A DNA stretch of 64,000 nucleotides from Isosphaeraceae bacterium EP7 (lineage in GTDB: Bacteria; Planctomycetota; Planctomycetia; Isosphaerales; Isosphaeraceae). A program made the translations under genes and the position numbers. Position 1 is the first letter of the stretch, and each line of letters begins with the position of its first letter. A model generated the notes under the pieces. The model ran no database searches and was not told where the DNA came from. It was given only the letters and a program-made list of their open reading frames with translations. This document shows positions 53,194 to 61,296 of this stretch, piece after piece. The stretch covers positions 1,251,174 to 1,315,173 of the forward strand of contig CP151667.1 in the NCBI GenBank assembly GCA_038400315.1, written 5' to 3'.

Positions 53194-56100
53194 ATGGTTC
53201 GTGCCATTATCTCGTGGGCCTTGCACAATCGCCTGATCGTGCTATTGGCCGTCTTCGCCCTCATCGGCGCGGGGATCCACTCGGCGATCAATCTCAACGT
53301 CGAAGCTTACCCCGACCCGACCCCGCCGCTGGTCGAGATCATCACCCAGAATCCCGGGGCAAGCCCCGAGGAGATGGAGCGTCTGATCGGCATTCCGCTG
53401 GAGACGGCGCTCAACGGGATGCCCAACCTGGAGGACATGCGAAGCACCTCCGTGGCCGGCCTCAACGACATCAAATGCCAGTTCGCCTACGGGTCCGACT
53501 ACTACGCGGCCCGTCAGGAGGTCATCAACCGGATCGGCGCGCTCGACAGCCTGCCCAGGGGGGTCATCCCCGTCCTGTCGCCCTGGAGCCCGACCGGCGA
53601 GATTGTCCGCTACGTCCTGGAAGGCCCCGCTTACACCACGAACCAGCTCAAGGCCGTTCAGGACTGGGTGCTCAACCGGTCGCTGAAGCAGGTCCCCGGC
53701 GTGATGGACGTGACCGGCTACGGCGGGACGATCAAGCAGTATCAGGTGCTCGTCGACGTCCGCCTGATGAAGCGGTATGGCGTGACCTTGAATCAGGTTG
53801 AGGACGCCATCGCGCAGTCCAACGCCAACGTCGGCGGCGACGTCCTGAGCCTGGGCGTCCAGTCGCACAACGTCCGGGTCATCGGCCTGCTCGGCGGCGG
53901 CGTCGACCCGCTCGACCCAGCGCTCTCCGATCGGGCGGCCGAGATCGAGAACCGCAAGCTCGAAGACATCGGCAACGTCGTGGTCGACTCCAACGCCGGT
54001 GTGCCGATCTACGTCAAACAGGTGGCCCAGGTCGTGGTCGGCAATCGCCCGAGGCTCGGCATCGTCGGACGTAACGCCGAGAATGACGTGATCGAGGGCA
54101 TCGTCCTGATGCGGAAGTACGGCAACTCGCTGGCGACCGCCGAGGCCGTCTCCACCAAGATCAAGCAGATCCAGTCGGGCGGGATGCTCCCCAAAGGGAT
54201 GCGGATCAAGGTCTTCAACCAGCGGACCGACCTGGTTCACGTCACCACCCACAACGTGCTGCACAACCTCGTCGTGGGGATGATCCTGGTCGTGGTGGTG
54301 CTGCTCGTCTTCCTGGGCGACTTGGCCAGCGCCGGGATCGTCGCCATCATGATCCCGCTGGCGCTCTTGTTTTCGGTGACGGTGCTCTACCTCCAGGGGA
54401 AGAGCGCCAACCTGCTGTCGATCGGCGCGGTCGACTTCGGGATCATCGTGGACAGCTCGGTCATCATCGTCGAAAACATCTTCCGCCACATCACGTCGCA
54501 CTCGGCCGACCGCTCCAAATCGCTCATCCAGCGCATCACCGAGGCGTCCCACGAGATCGAGCGGGCGCTCTTCTTCTCGACGGCGATCATCGTCTGCGCG
54601 TTCCTGCCGCTCTTCGCCATGACCGGACCGGAGGGGGCGCTCTTCGGCCCGATGGCCAACACGTACGCCTTCGCCATCTTCGGCGCCTTGCTGCTGGCGC
54701 TCACGCTGGCCCCGGTGCTCTGCTCGTTCTTCTTCAAGAACAAGACCGAAGAGAAAGAGACGTTCGTCGACATCTTGATGAAGCGGGGCTACCTGAAGCA
54801 GCTCAACCGGATCCTCAACCACCGATGGCTGACGCTCGCCGTCATGATGGGGCTGCTCATTTTCACGATGACCCTGGTCCCGACGCTGGGCGGCGAGTTC
54901 ATGCCCGAGCTCGAAGAGGGCAACCTCTGGATCAGGGCCATTCTCCCGCGCACCGTCTCGCTGGAAGAGGCCGCGCGAATGGCGCCCCGCCTCCGTCGGG
55001 TGATCGCCGAGACTCCCGAAATCCGCGGTGTGATGTCGCACGTCGGCCGGCCCGACGACGGCACCGACGTGACCAGCTTCTTCAACCTGGAGTTCAACGC
55101 GCCCCTCTTGCCCATGGAGCACTGGCGCAAGAAGCCGTACATCGTGATGGGCCGCCACCTCTGGGATCGGCCGATCACACGGCAGGAAATCGAAGAGGAG
55201 ATGACCAAGCGGTTCGCCGAGTTCCCAGGCGTCGACTTCAACTTCTCCCAGCTCATCCGCGACAACGTCGAGGAGGCCCTCTCGGGCGTGAAGGGGGCCA
55301 ACTCCGTCAAGCTCTTCGGCAACGACCTCCAGACTCTGGAGGCCTCCGGCCAGCGGGTCGCCAACGTCCTCCGGAAGGTGCCGGGCATCACCAATGTGGG
55401 CCTTTTCCACATCCTCGGCCAGCCGAACCTGGAGATCCACATCGACCGCGCGGCGTGTGCCCGCTACGGGATCAACGTCGACGACGTCGAGGCGGCGGCT
55501 CAGGTAGCAATCGGTGGCCGTGCGTTCTCGCGGATGGTCGAGGGGGAGAAGCTCTACGACATCGTCCTGCGCCTGCCCGAAGACCTGCGAAACGACCCCA
55601 ACATGATCGGCCGGATTCCGATCGATGTGCCGACCACGAAGGGGAAGACTCAGGCCTCGCTCCCGCTGGCGCAACTCGCCCGAATCGAGCCGCATACGCC
55701 GGGGGCCTCTTATATCTACCGCGAGAACAACCAGCGCTACATCCCGATCAAGTTCGCCGTCAACGGCCGCGACCTGGCCTCGGCCATCGACGAGGCCCGG
55801 ATCAAGGTCGACGATCCTAAGACCGGTGCGAAGCTCCCGCAAGGCTACCGCATCGAGTGGTCGGGCGAGTTCGCCCAGATGCAGGAGGCCAATGCCCGCT
55901 TGATGTGGATCGTCCCTCTGTCGATCGTCCTGATCATGGTGCTGCTGTACACCGCGTTCAACTCGATGAAGGATGCGCTCCTGGTCATGGCCAACGTGCT
56001 GGCCGCGACGATGGGAGGGATCTGGGCCCTGAAGTTGACGGGCACGCCGTTCTCGATCTCGGCTGCGGTCGGGTTCATCTCAATCTTCGGCGTCGCGGTG

Positions 56101-56499
56101 CAGGACGGGGTGCTGCTCATCTCCTACTTCAATCAGATGCGAGCCGCCGGACTTCCCGTGCGCGAGGCCGTGATGCGAGGAGCCGAGCTGCGTGTTCGGC
56201 CCGTCGTCATGACTAGCCTGACTGCCGCGCTCGGGCTGCTGCCGGCGGCCGTCGCCAACTCGATCGGCTCGCAGGCCCAGAAGCCGCTGGCCATCGTGGT
56301 CGTCGGCGGCATGCTCGTGACCCTGGGCCTGACCCGATACCTGATGCCCGTCCTCTACAGCTTCTTCCCAGCCCCGAAGGGCGAGGGAGGGAACCTGGCC
56401 GACCTCGTCGCGGGCTCCCATTTTACCGACGGCATCCTGGGCATCCACCGTGATGTCCACGCCGACTCGCCGGCCGATGAAGGCGGCGGGATCAGCTGA
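53194..56499 (+). CDS. CusA/CzcA-type (HME-RND) efflux pump
   Basis: The 1,101-residue RND transporter has twelve expected transmembrane helices in the usual 1 + 5 pattern repeated. The TM4 signature GAVDFGIIVDSSVIIVENIFRHI, with Asp residues for proton coupling, is of the heavy-metal efflux (HME) branch. Two large periplasmic loops (residues about 40-330 and 570-850) include NLNVEAYPDPTPPLVEIITQ and the second-repeat segment TLGGEFMPELEEGNLWIR. The start is ATG 53194 (MVRAIISWALHN). It would export metal cations with periplasmic adaptor and outer-membrane proteins, but none is adjacent. A 27-bp hairpin follows the gene. Confidence 0.93.
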   Translation: MVRAIISWALHNRLIVLLAVFALIGAGIHSAINLNVEAYPDPTPPLVEIITQNPGASPEEMERLIGIPLETALNGMPNLEDMRSTSVAGLNDIKCQFAYGSDYYAARQEVINRIGALDSLPRGVIPVLSPWSPTGEIVRYVLEGPAYTTNQLKAVQDWVLNRSLKQVPGVMDVTGYGGTIKQYQVLVDVRLMKRYGVTLNQVEDAIAQSNANVGGDVLSLGVQSHNVRVIGLLGGGVDPLDPALSDRAAEIENRKLEDIGNVVVDSNAGVPIYVKQVAQVVVGNRPRLGIVGRNAENDVIEGIVLMRKYGNSLATAEAVSTKIKQIQSGGMLPKGMRIKVFNQRTDLVHVTTHNVLHNLVVGMILVVVVLLVFLGDLASAGIVAIMIPLALLFSVTVLYLQGKSANLLSIGAVDFGIIVDSSVIIVENIFRHITSHSADRSKSLIQRITEASHEIERALFFSTAIIVCAFLPLFAMTGPEGALFGPMANTYAFAIFGALLLALTLAPVLCSFFFKNKTEEKETFVDILMKRGYLKQLNRILNHRWLTLAVMMGLLIFTMTLVPTLGGEFMPELEEGNLWIRAILPRTVSLEEAARMAPRLRRVIAETPEIRGVMSHVGRPDDGTDVTSFFNLEFNAPLLPMEHWRKKPYIVMGRHLWDRPITRQEIEEEMTKRFAEFPGVDFNFSQLIRDNVEEALSGVKGANSVKLFGNDLQTLEASGQRVANVLRKVPGITNVGLFHILGQPNLEIHIDRAACARYGINVDDVEAAAQVAIGGRAFSRMVEGEKLYDIVLRLPEDLRNDPNMIGRIPIDVPTTKGKTQASLPLAQLARIEPHTPGASYIYRENNQRYIPIKFAVNGRDLASAIDEARIKVDDPKTGAKLPQGYRIEWSGEFAQMQEANARLMWIVPLSIVLIMVLLYTAFNSMKDALLVMANVLAATMGGIWALKLTGTPFSISAAVGFISIFGVAVQDGVLLISYFNQMRAAGLPVREAVMRGAELRVRPVVMTSLTAALGLLPAAVANSIGSQAQKPLAIVVVGGMLVTLGLTRYLMPVLYSFFPAPKGEGGNLADLVAGSHFTDGILGIHRDVHADSPADEGGGIS

Positions 56500-56508
56500 G
56501 CCAACCGA

Positions 56509-56567
56509 GCGTTCGAATCGAACCCGCCCCGCGGAAATGCTCCGCGGGGCGGGTTCGATTCGAACGC
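56509..56567. terminator. 27-bp perfect hairpin between convergent genes
   Basis: Arms at 56509-56535 and 56541-56567 are perfectly complementary with a 5-base loop (AATGC). The arms begin GCGTTCGAATCGAACC. It follows the RND pump and precedes the ABC permease gene end. This is the longest perfect stem in the window. Confidence 0.8.
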
Positions 56568-56582
56568 ATTCCCGGTCATCGA

Positions 56583-59500
56583 TCAAGGGTTGGCAGCTTC
56601 GTCCGGCGTCGATGGCTGCGTGCGGATGACACGGGGCAGGACCAGGATCAGGTCCTCTGGCTGTCCTGCCGAGGCGTTCATCGTCCCCTGGTTCCATTGT
56701 CGATCCGGGCCGAATCCGATGATGAGCGGGTAGCCCGGCTTCAGAGGTTGAAGTAGCTTCCGCGCATCGGGATACCTTTGCTCGAAGAAACGGCCTGGAG
56801 GCGGATATTGGGAAGGCAGCAAGGGGGGCATCGCCTGACCGGGATTCGATTTGTCGGACTCGGGAATTCGATCGAGTGGGCCGAGCGTTCCGTTGCTCAG
56901 GAAGACCCGATACGGTTCGCCCGAGAATGGATCGATGGACAGATCGGGGAGGCATCCGGGCACAAGCAGGTCCAGCGACGAAGGCATCGTCCCATCGTGT
57001 CCGAGTCGCCAGGCCTGGATCGCCATCGCCATCGTGAGCATCCGGCGCCGGTTCAACTCGAGATCGCAGCGATCGATGATCCAGGATTCGTTAATCCGCA
57101 AGTATTGGAGTAGGGGAGTACTCATGAGGGCCCACTGGAGCGTTTTCCAGTCGGGCTGTCCGGGCATCGTCGGGGGCGGAATCGGACCCCCTAGCCAATT
57201 CTGATTCTCCCATGCGGAGTGGCTGTTTCTTCGATATGGTTCGACCGCTGCGACCGCGACGTAGGCGGTGTTCTGGAGCCGCATGGCCCGCCTTGCCCTC
57301 TCTCGTTCCCACGGAAATGAAAGTGCCGGCAACTGGATGGTGCTCTCGAATGAGCCCCGATTCTTCAGATCCCCGAAATAGCCGCTGGACACGAGGAGAT
57401 CTTTGAACTCCTCCTTCGGCAGGCCGAGGAAGAGGTCCTGGGAGGCTGCCTGCGATTCAAGGGCGATCACGGCGGAAGGCGGCGCGGGAAGCGATTCGAG
57501 TTCCTTCAATTTGCCCTGGAGTCGCTCCTCCGTCTGATCCGGGGCGAGCGTCCAGTCGAGCGCCGCCTGACAGGCGACTGCATGGATCTCCGCGGCTTCG
57601 AGGGTCTGATAGAACTGAGGCGTGGTCTGCCCGAGATGATTGGCCATCCTGAATAGCGTCATGACATCGTTCCAGGCCGCACCCAGATCTTTGCGTTCGA
57701 GATGGGTCTTGAATTCGTTTTCAATCAGGGCCTGGAGCTGCTGCATCGGGATTCGATCGGGATTCCCCTCGAAGATGCGGGGCGAGACCTTACCGAACTG
57801 GGAAAGCGGCATGGCCGCCGCTTCGCGAATGAGCCCGAGAACATTCGAATGCCGCCGGATCCCTTCGGCATCCGGTGGTTGGGCCTCGTTCTCCGCCTTG
57901 GTCTCGACGACCGATTCATCCTCGGGAGCCGCCATGCCCATCATGGAATTCATGCCACCCGGGAGGTTCGCTCCGGAGTCGGCGATCAGGGCAAGGTACG
58001 CGGCGCGGTAGACCTCGGCGGCGTTAGCCTCGGGCGGGAGATTCGTGGAGACCAGAGCAGCCGTGGTCGGCAGCGGGCCGATGTCTGGTACGCCCGTCGC
58101 CCGGTCGATCGTATAGATCACGCAGAGACTGACTGTGGGAACCAGGACAAGGGCCGCGAGCTTCGACCAGGACCGGATTCCTCTCCGTCCTTCCACCCAG
58201 TCGCGGCTCCAGGCCAGGCTTGCACCGAAGAAGACGAGCGGGATGAGCGGGAGCATCCACCCCGACATCAGCCGGCCAACAATCAAGGCGATCGGGAACG
58301 CGACGAAGGGGATCAGCAGCAGCAACGCGCAGAGCCACGCGGTGATCCCACGGGGAATCACCATCGCCAGCAGTTGGCCGATCGAGAACGTGATGAGCCC
58401 TACGAGCACCGGCGAGAGGAGATACAAGAGCACCATCAACGGGAACCAGATCGGCTGGCTCTGAATGATCTGGAGGAGAATCGGCAACGCTTTCCCGGCG
58501 GGAGGCGAGCCCCAAATCCATCCGGAGAACAGGAAGCCGTAGAGCAGGAGGAATGCTCCGAAGGCCGTCAGGGGAAGCAGCCAGAACCTCAGCTTGTTGA
58601 ACCAGATCCACCAGGGCCGGACCCCATGATGGGCCAGGAATCGATAGGTCCGGCCGCGATTCTCCGGCTCGAAGGTGGCGATGCCTGTGCTCAGCGAGGC
58701 GATCATCCAGGGGAGGAGGAGGACGATCCAGAGGTCGTTCGTCCTCCAGTCGACGTAGAAATGCAGCAGCGGGACGCAGAAGGCCAGCACGACCAACCCG
58801 AGAAGAGTCCTCCTGCCTTCTTGCCACGACTGCCAGCGGATCGACCGGGCCGTCGCTTTCCAGCGTGACGATTTCTCCATCGGGTAGGACGCCAGCCTGG
58901 CGCCGCCGATGGACTCGTCCGAAGAGAACATCGTCAACTTATCGGTGGCCCGACGGTTCATCAGATACCATGAGAGGCCCAGTGTCAGCAGCGAGATGCC
59001 CACCCGAATGAAGAACGTCGTCCCATGGAAGAGGTCCAGTGAGTTGTTCAGGAATTGTTGGTCGAGGGCGGTGATCTTGCCCTGGATTGTCAGCGTGGCG
59101 GAAAGGCTCACGATCGTCCCCAACGCGGCGCGGAGCGCGGTTGAGCAGAGGGCCGACCAGAACAATCCCCAGCAGATGGCCTCGACGAGCATGAAGGCGA
59201 CGCCCCCGACGAGCCCCCAGCTCAGCTTGTCGAGGGTGTCCGGATGGCTGCCCAGGGCGGCGAATCCGAGCAGTGCCTGAGCAAGCACGATGGTGCTGGC
59301 GACCGAGAACAGCAGCTTGCCCGTCCAGAGATGCGGGCGGTCGACGCCCATCGCGTCGAGCAGGCTGAGCGTTTGCACCTCGCGTTCGGCGGCGAAGGCG
59401 GCCGCCGCGGCCGTGCAGGCATAGATGACCGAGGAGAGGATGGCCAGCCAGTAGAGTCCGCCATGCCTGATCTGCTCGTTGCCGAGGTAGAGCATGAAAC

Positions 59501-59585
59501 ATTCGAGCACGCAGACCGCCAGGAGCACGGTCGCCCAGAGTGGCCCGATGGTGCGCCACTCCTTCCAGATGAGTCGCTTGAGCAT
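56583..59585 (-). CDS. ABC transporter permease fused to a large soluble domain
   Basis: The 1,000-residue protein from ATG 59585 has about twelve transmembrane helices in residues 1-520: a first ABC2-type block opening MLKRLIWKEWRTIGPLWATV, then a second starting near 320. The C-terminal 450 residues are soluble: LPPEANAAEVYRAAYLALIADS, helical repeats, and an ending DPFSGEPYRVFLS...GYPLIIGFGPDRQWNQG...DLILVLP. That ending resembles a motif found in other planctomycete hypothetical proteins. Such a large fused domain is unusual for an ABC permease. The gene follows its ATPase by 35 bp. Confidence 0.85.
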   Translation of the reverse strand: MLKRLIWKEWRTIGPLWATVLLAVCVLECFMLYLGNEQIRHGGLYWLAILSSVIYACTAAAAAFAAEREVQTLSLLDAMGVDRPHLWTGKLLFSVASTIVLAQALLGFAALGSHPDTLDKLSWGLVGGVAFMLVEAICWGLFWSALCSTALRAALGTIVSLSATLTIQGKITALDQQFLNNSLDLFHGTTFFIRVGISLLTLGLSWYLMNRRATDKLTMFSSDESIGGARLASYPMEKSSRWKATARSIRWQSWQEGRRTLLGLVVLAFCVPLLHFYVDWRTNDLWIVLLLPWMIASLSTGIATFEPENRGRTYRFLAHHGVRPWWIWFNKLRFWLLPLTAFGAFLLLYGFLFSGWIWGSPPAGKALPILLQIIQSQPIWFPLMVLLYLLSPVLVGLITFSIGQLLAMVIPRGITAWLCALLLLIPFVAFPIALIVGRLMSGWMLPLIPLVFFGASLAWSRDWVEGRRGIRSWSKLAALVLVPTVSLCVIYTIDRATGVPDIGPLPTTAALVSTNLPPEANAAEVYRAAYLALIADSGANLPGGMNSMMGMAAPEDESVVETKAENEAQPPDAEGIRRHSNVLGLIREAAAMPLSQFGKVSPRIFEGNPDRIPMQQLQALIENEFKTHLERKDLGAAWNDVMTLFRMANHLGQTTPQFYQTLEAAEIHAVACQAALDWTLAPDQTEERLQGKLKELESLPAPPSAVIALESQAASQDLFLGLPKEEFKDLLVSSGYFGDLKNRGSFESTIQLPALSFPWERERARRAMRLQNTAYVAVAAVEPYRRNSHSAWENQNWLGGPIPPPTMPGQPDWKTLQWALMSTPLLQYLRINESWIIDRCDLELNRRRMLTMAMAIQAWRLGHDGTMPSSLDLLVPGCLPDLSIDPFSGEPYRVFLSNGTLGPLDRIPESDKSNPGQAMPPLLPSQYPPPGRFFEQRYPDARKLLQPLKPGYPLIIGFGPDRQWNQGTMNASAGQPEDLILVLPRVIRTQPSTPDEAANP

Positions 59586-59620
59586 CGGCCTTGTCCCCGA
59601 TTTGGAGTGTTCTGGAAGCG

Positions 59621-60616
59621 TCAGGCGACGTGGACGGCCAGGGAGGGGCGCGGGCCTTGATTGGCCTCGTTCCGACCTCTCATGTACGCAATGTAGATGT
59701 CTTCCAGCGTGGGCATCTTGATCTCCAGGCCGATCACGCTGGGGATGCTCCGCAAGGCTTCGCACGCGGCGCGACTCGGGGCGTGGACCAGCCATCGAGC
59801 CTGCCTCGGCTCGTCGTCGGCGTCCACCAGTTCCAGGGGAGAGTTGGGCGGGGGGGAGAGCGGGTGATCGCGGTCGGCGAAGCTCAGTTCCAGCAGGAAC
59901 GTGCGAGCACGCAGCTCGTCGAGGGGCTCGGCGAGGATGAGCTTCCCCTTATGCATCAGCGCGACGTGGCTGGCGACGCGCTCAACCTCGCCGATCTGAT
60001 GGCTGGAGAGGAGCACCGTGCGGCCCGCGCCGGCCAGCTCCACCATGCTCTGGAGGAAGTCGCGACGGACGAGAGCGTCGAGCCCCGAGGTCGGCTCATC
60101 GAGGATCAAGAGGCCCGGCTCGCCCGCCAGGGCCAACGAGAGGGAAACCTTCGCCTTCATTCCCTTCGAGAGGGCGCGAATCTTGCGGTTTCCGGGGAGG
60201 CCGAACCCAGCCGCCAGTTCGTTGAACCGCGTCTGGTAGCCGTAGACGCCCCCGGGGCATTCGGGGTGGAAGCCGGCGGCGAACCAGCCGATCTCGCCGA
60301 CGGACATCCACTCATAAAGCGCCGGCTGCTCGGGCACGTAGCCGATGCGCCGCCGGACCTCGATGCCTTGCCTGGTGGAATCGATGCCCAGGACGCTGAT
60401 CGAGCCGAAGTCGGGGGTGACCAGGCCAATCAGGCTGCGGATGGTCGTTGTCTTGCCTGCGCCGTTCTCGCCGAGGAGGCCGAAGACCGAGCCGGCGGGG
60501 ACGACCAGGTCGAGGCGGTCGACGGCCACGTTCCCGCGGTAGATCTTGGTCATCCCCCGGATGACGATTGCGTCGTCGGCCGGCCTGCCGATGGCCATGC
60601 TATTCATGCGCGTCAT
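59621..60616 (-). CDS. ABC transporter ATP-binding protein
   Basis: The 331-residue ATPase has Walker A GENGAGKT (49-56), Q-loop VPEQPALY, the signature LSKGMKAKVSL (149 onward, KGM rather than SGGQ), Walker B LLILDEP (169-175), and a H-loop in LLSSHQIGEVERV. It powers the adjacent permease. ATG 60616 overlaps the TGA of the GntR gene (ATGA), showing translational coupling. The C-terminal part (residues about 230-331) is an extra domain with LRARTFLLELSFADR, often seen in ABC-2 exporters. Confidence 0.95.
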   Translation of the reverse strand: MTRMNSMAIGRPADDAIVIRGMTKIYRGNVAVDRLDLVVPAGSVFGLLGENGAGKTTTIRSLIGLVTPDFGSISVLGIDSTRQGIEVRRRIGYVPEQPALYEWMSVGEIGWFAAGFHPECPGGVYGYQTRFNELAAGFGLPGNRKIRALSKGMKAKVSLSLALAGEPGLLILDEPTSGLDALVRRDFLQSMVELAGAGRTVLLSSHQIGEVERVASHVALMHKGKLILAEPLDELRARTFLLELSFADRDHPLSPPPNSPLELVDADDEPRQARWLVHAPSRAACEALRSIPSVIGLEIKMPTLEDIYIAYMRGRNEANQGPRPSLAVHVA

Positions 60617-61050
60617 CGCCGCGTCCCCCCCTGGTTGTTGGCCGTCGCCGCGTCGGCGTCGTCCCGGTTGATCTGTTCGTAGCGTGCCCATTCCTCGCGC
60701 CAGACGGCGTCGATCTCGCCCGCGTCCAGGCCGCTGCGCCTGGCTTCGTCAATGGCGGCACGCAGCCGCCCGCGGACGAAATCGATCCTCTCCTCCAGGC
60801 AATGCGCCAGGGCATCGGCCGCCACCTGAAGGCCGGTCCCGCGCACCGGCGAGAGGACCTCCTCGACCTGCAAGTCGCGGTAGGCCCGCGCCACCGTGTT
60901 CGGGTTGACCACGAGCTGCTTGGCGACCTCGCGCACCGAGGGGACCAGGTCCCCCGGCCGCAAGATGCCCGCAGCGATCGCATATTTGACCTGGGCCGCG
61001 ATCTGCGCGTAGAACGGCCGCCCGTCTCCCGCCTCAATGTGGAAGAGCAT
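60613..61050 (-). CDS. GntR-family (YtrA-type) regulator of the ABC operon
   Basis: The 145-residue protein starts at ATG 61050 (MLFHIEAGDGRPFYAQI). Its winged HTH (AQVKYAIAAGILRPGDLVPSVREVAKQLVVNPNTVARAYRDL) matches the GntR family, and the short C-terminal helix is typical of the YtrA subfamily, which regulates linked ABC transporter genes. The gene is first in the operon with overlap to the ATPase gene, so it probably represses its own operon in response to cell-envelope stress or a drug. It has no large effector domain, as in YtrA. Confidence 0.93.
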   Translation of the reverse strand: MLFHIEAGDGRPFYAQIAAQVKYAIAAGILRPGDLVPSVREVAKQLVVNPNTVARAYRDLQVEEVLSPVRGTGLQVAADALAHCLEERIDFVRGRLRAAIDEARRSGLDAGEIDAVWREEWARYEQINRDDADAATANNQGGTRR

Positions 61051-61065
61051 GGTAGAGCCCTGTCT

Positions 61066-61089
61066 ACTGTGTTGGTTGACTGATACAGT
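61066..61089. promoter_or_regulatory. candidate operator for the GntR regulator
   Basis: ACTGT (61066-61070) and ACAGT (61085-61089) form an imperfect inverted repeat 16 bp upstream of the GntR start. YtrA-type regulators often bind such spaced dyads just upstream of their own gene. The dyad arms are short, so this is tentative. Confidence 0.4.
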
Positions 61090-61296
61090 GTCCCGGTCAG
61101 TTGTCGGATCGTCAAGTGCCATCCGGCGATTTTTGCGGGCGGCGGGGGATGGATCGTCGGACGTTGATGTGAACGGGTGTCGGGCGGAGGTTGCGGCGTG
61201 GGGCCCCCATCTTGTACGGTCGTGGGATTGGGGCGGCGTCACGGGAGGTCCCGGGGGGTCGCTGCGGGCAGCTTCTTGCGGACGTCGAGGCCATCG

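Noticed and set aside
53242-55842. A leftward open frame of 866 codons opposite the RND pump
   Set aside because: It is the complement of the well-supported CusA/CzcA gene and has the low-complexity Asp/Arg/His-rich composition of an antisense shadow.
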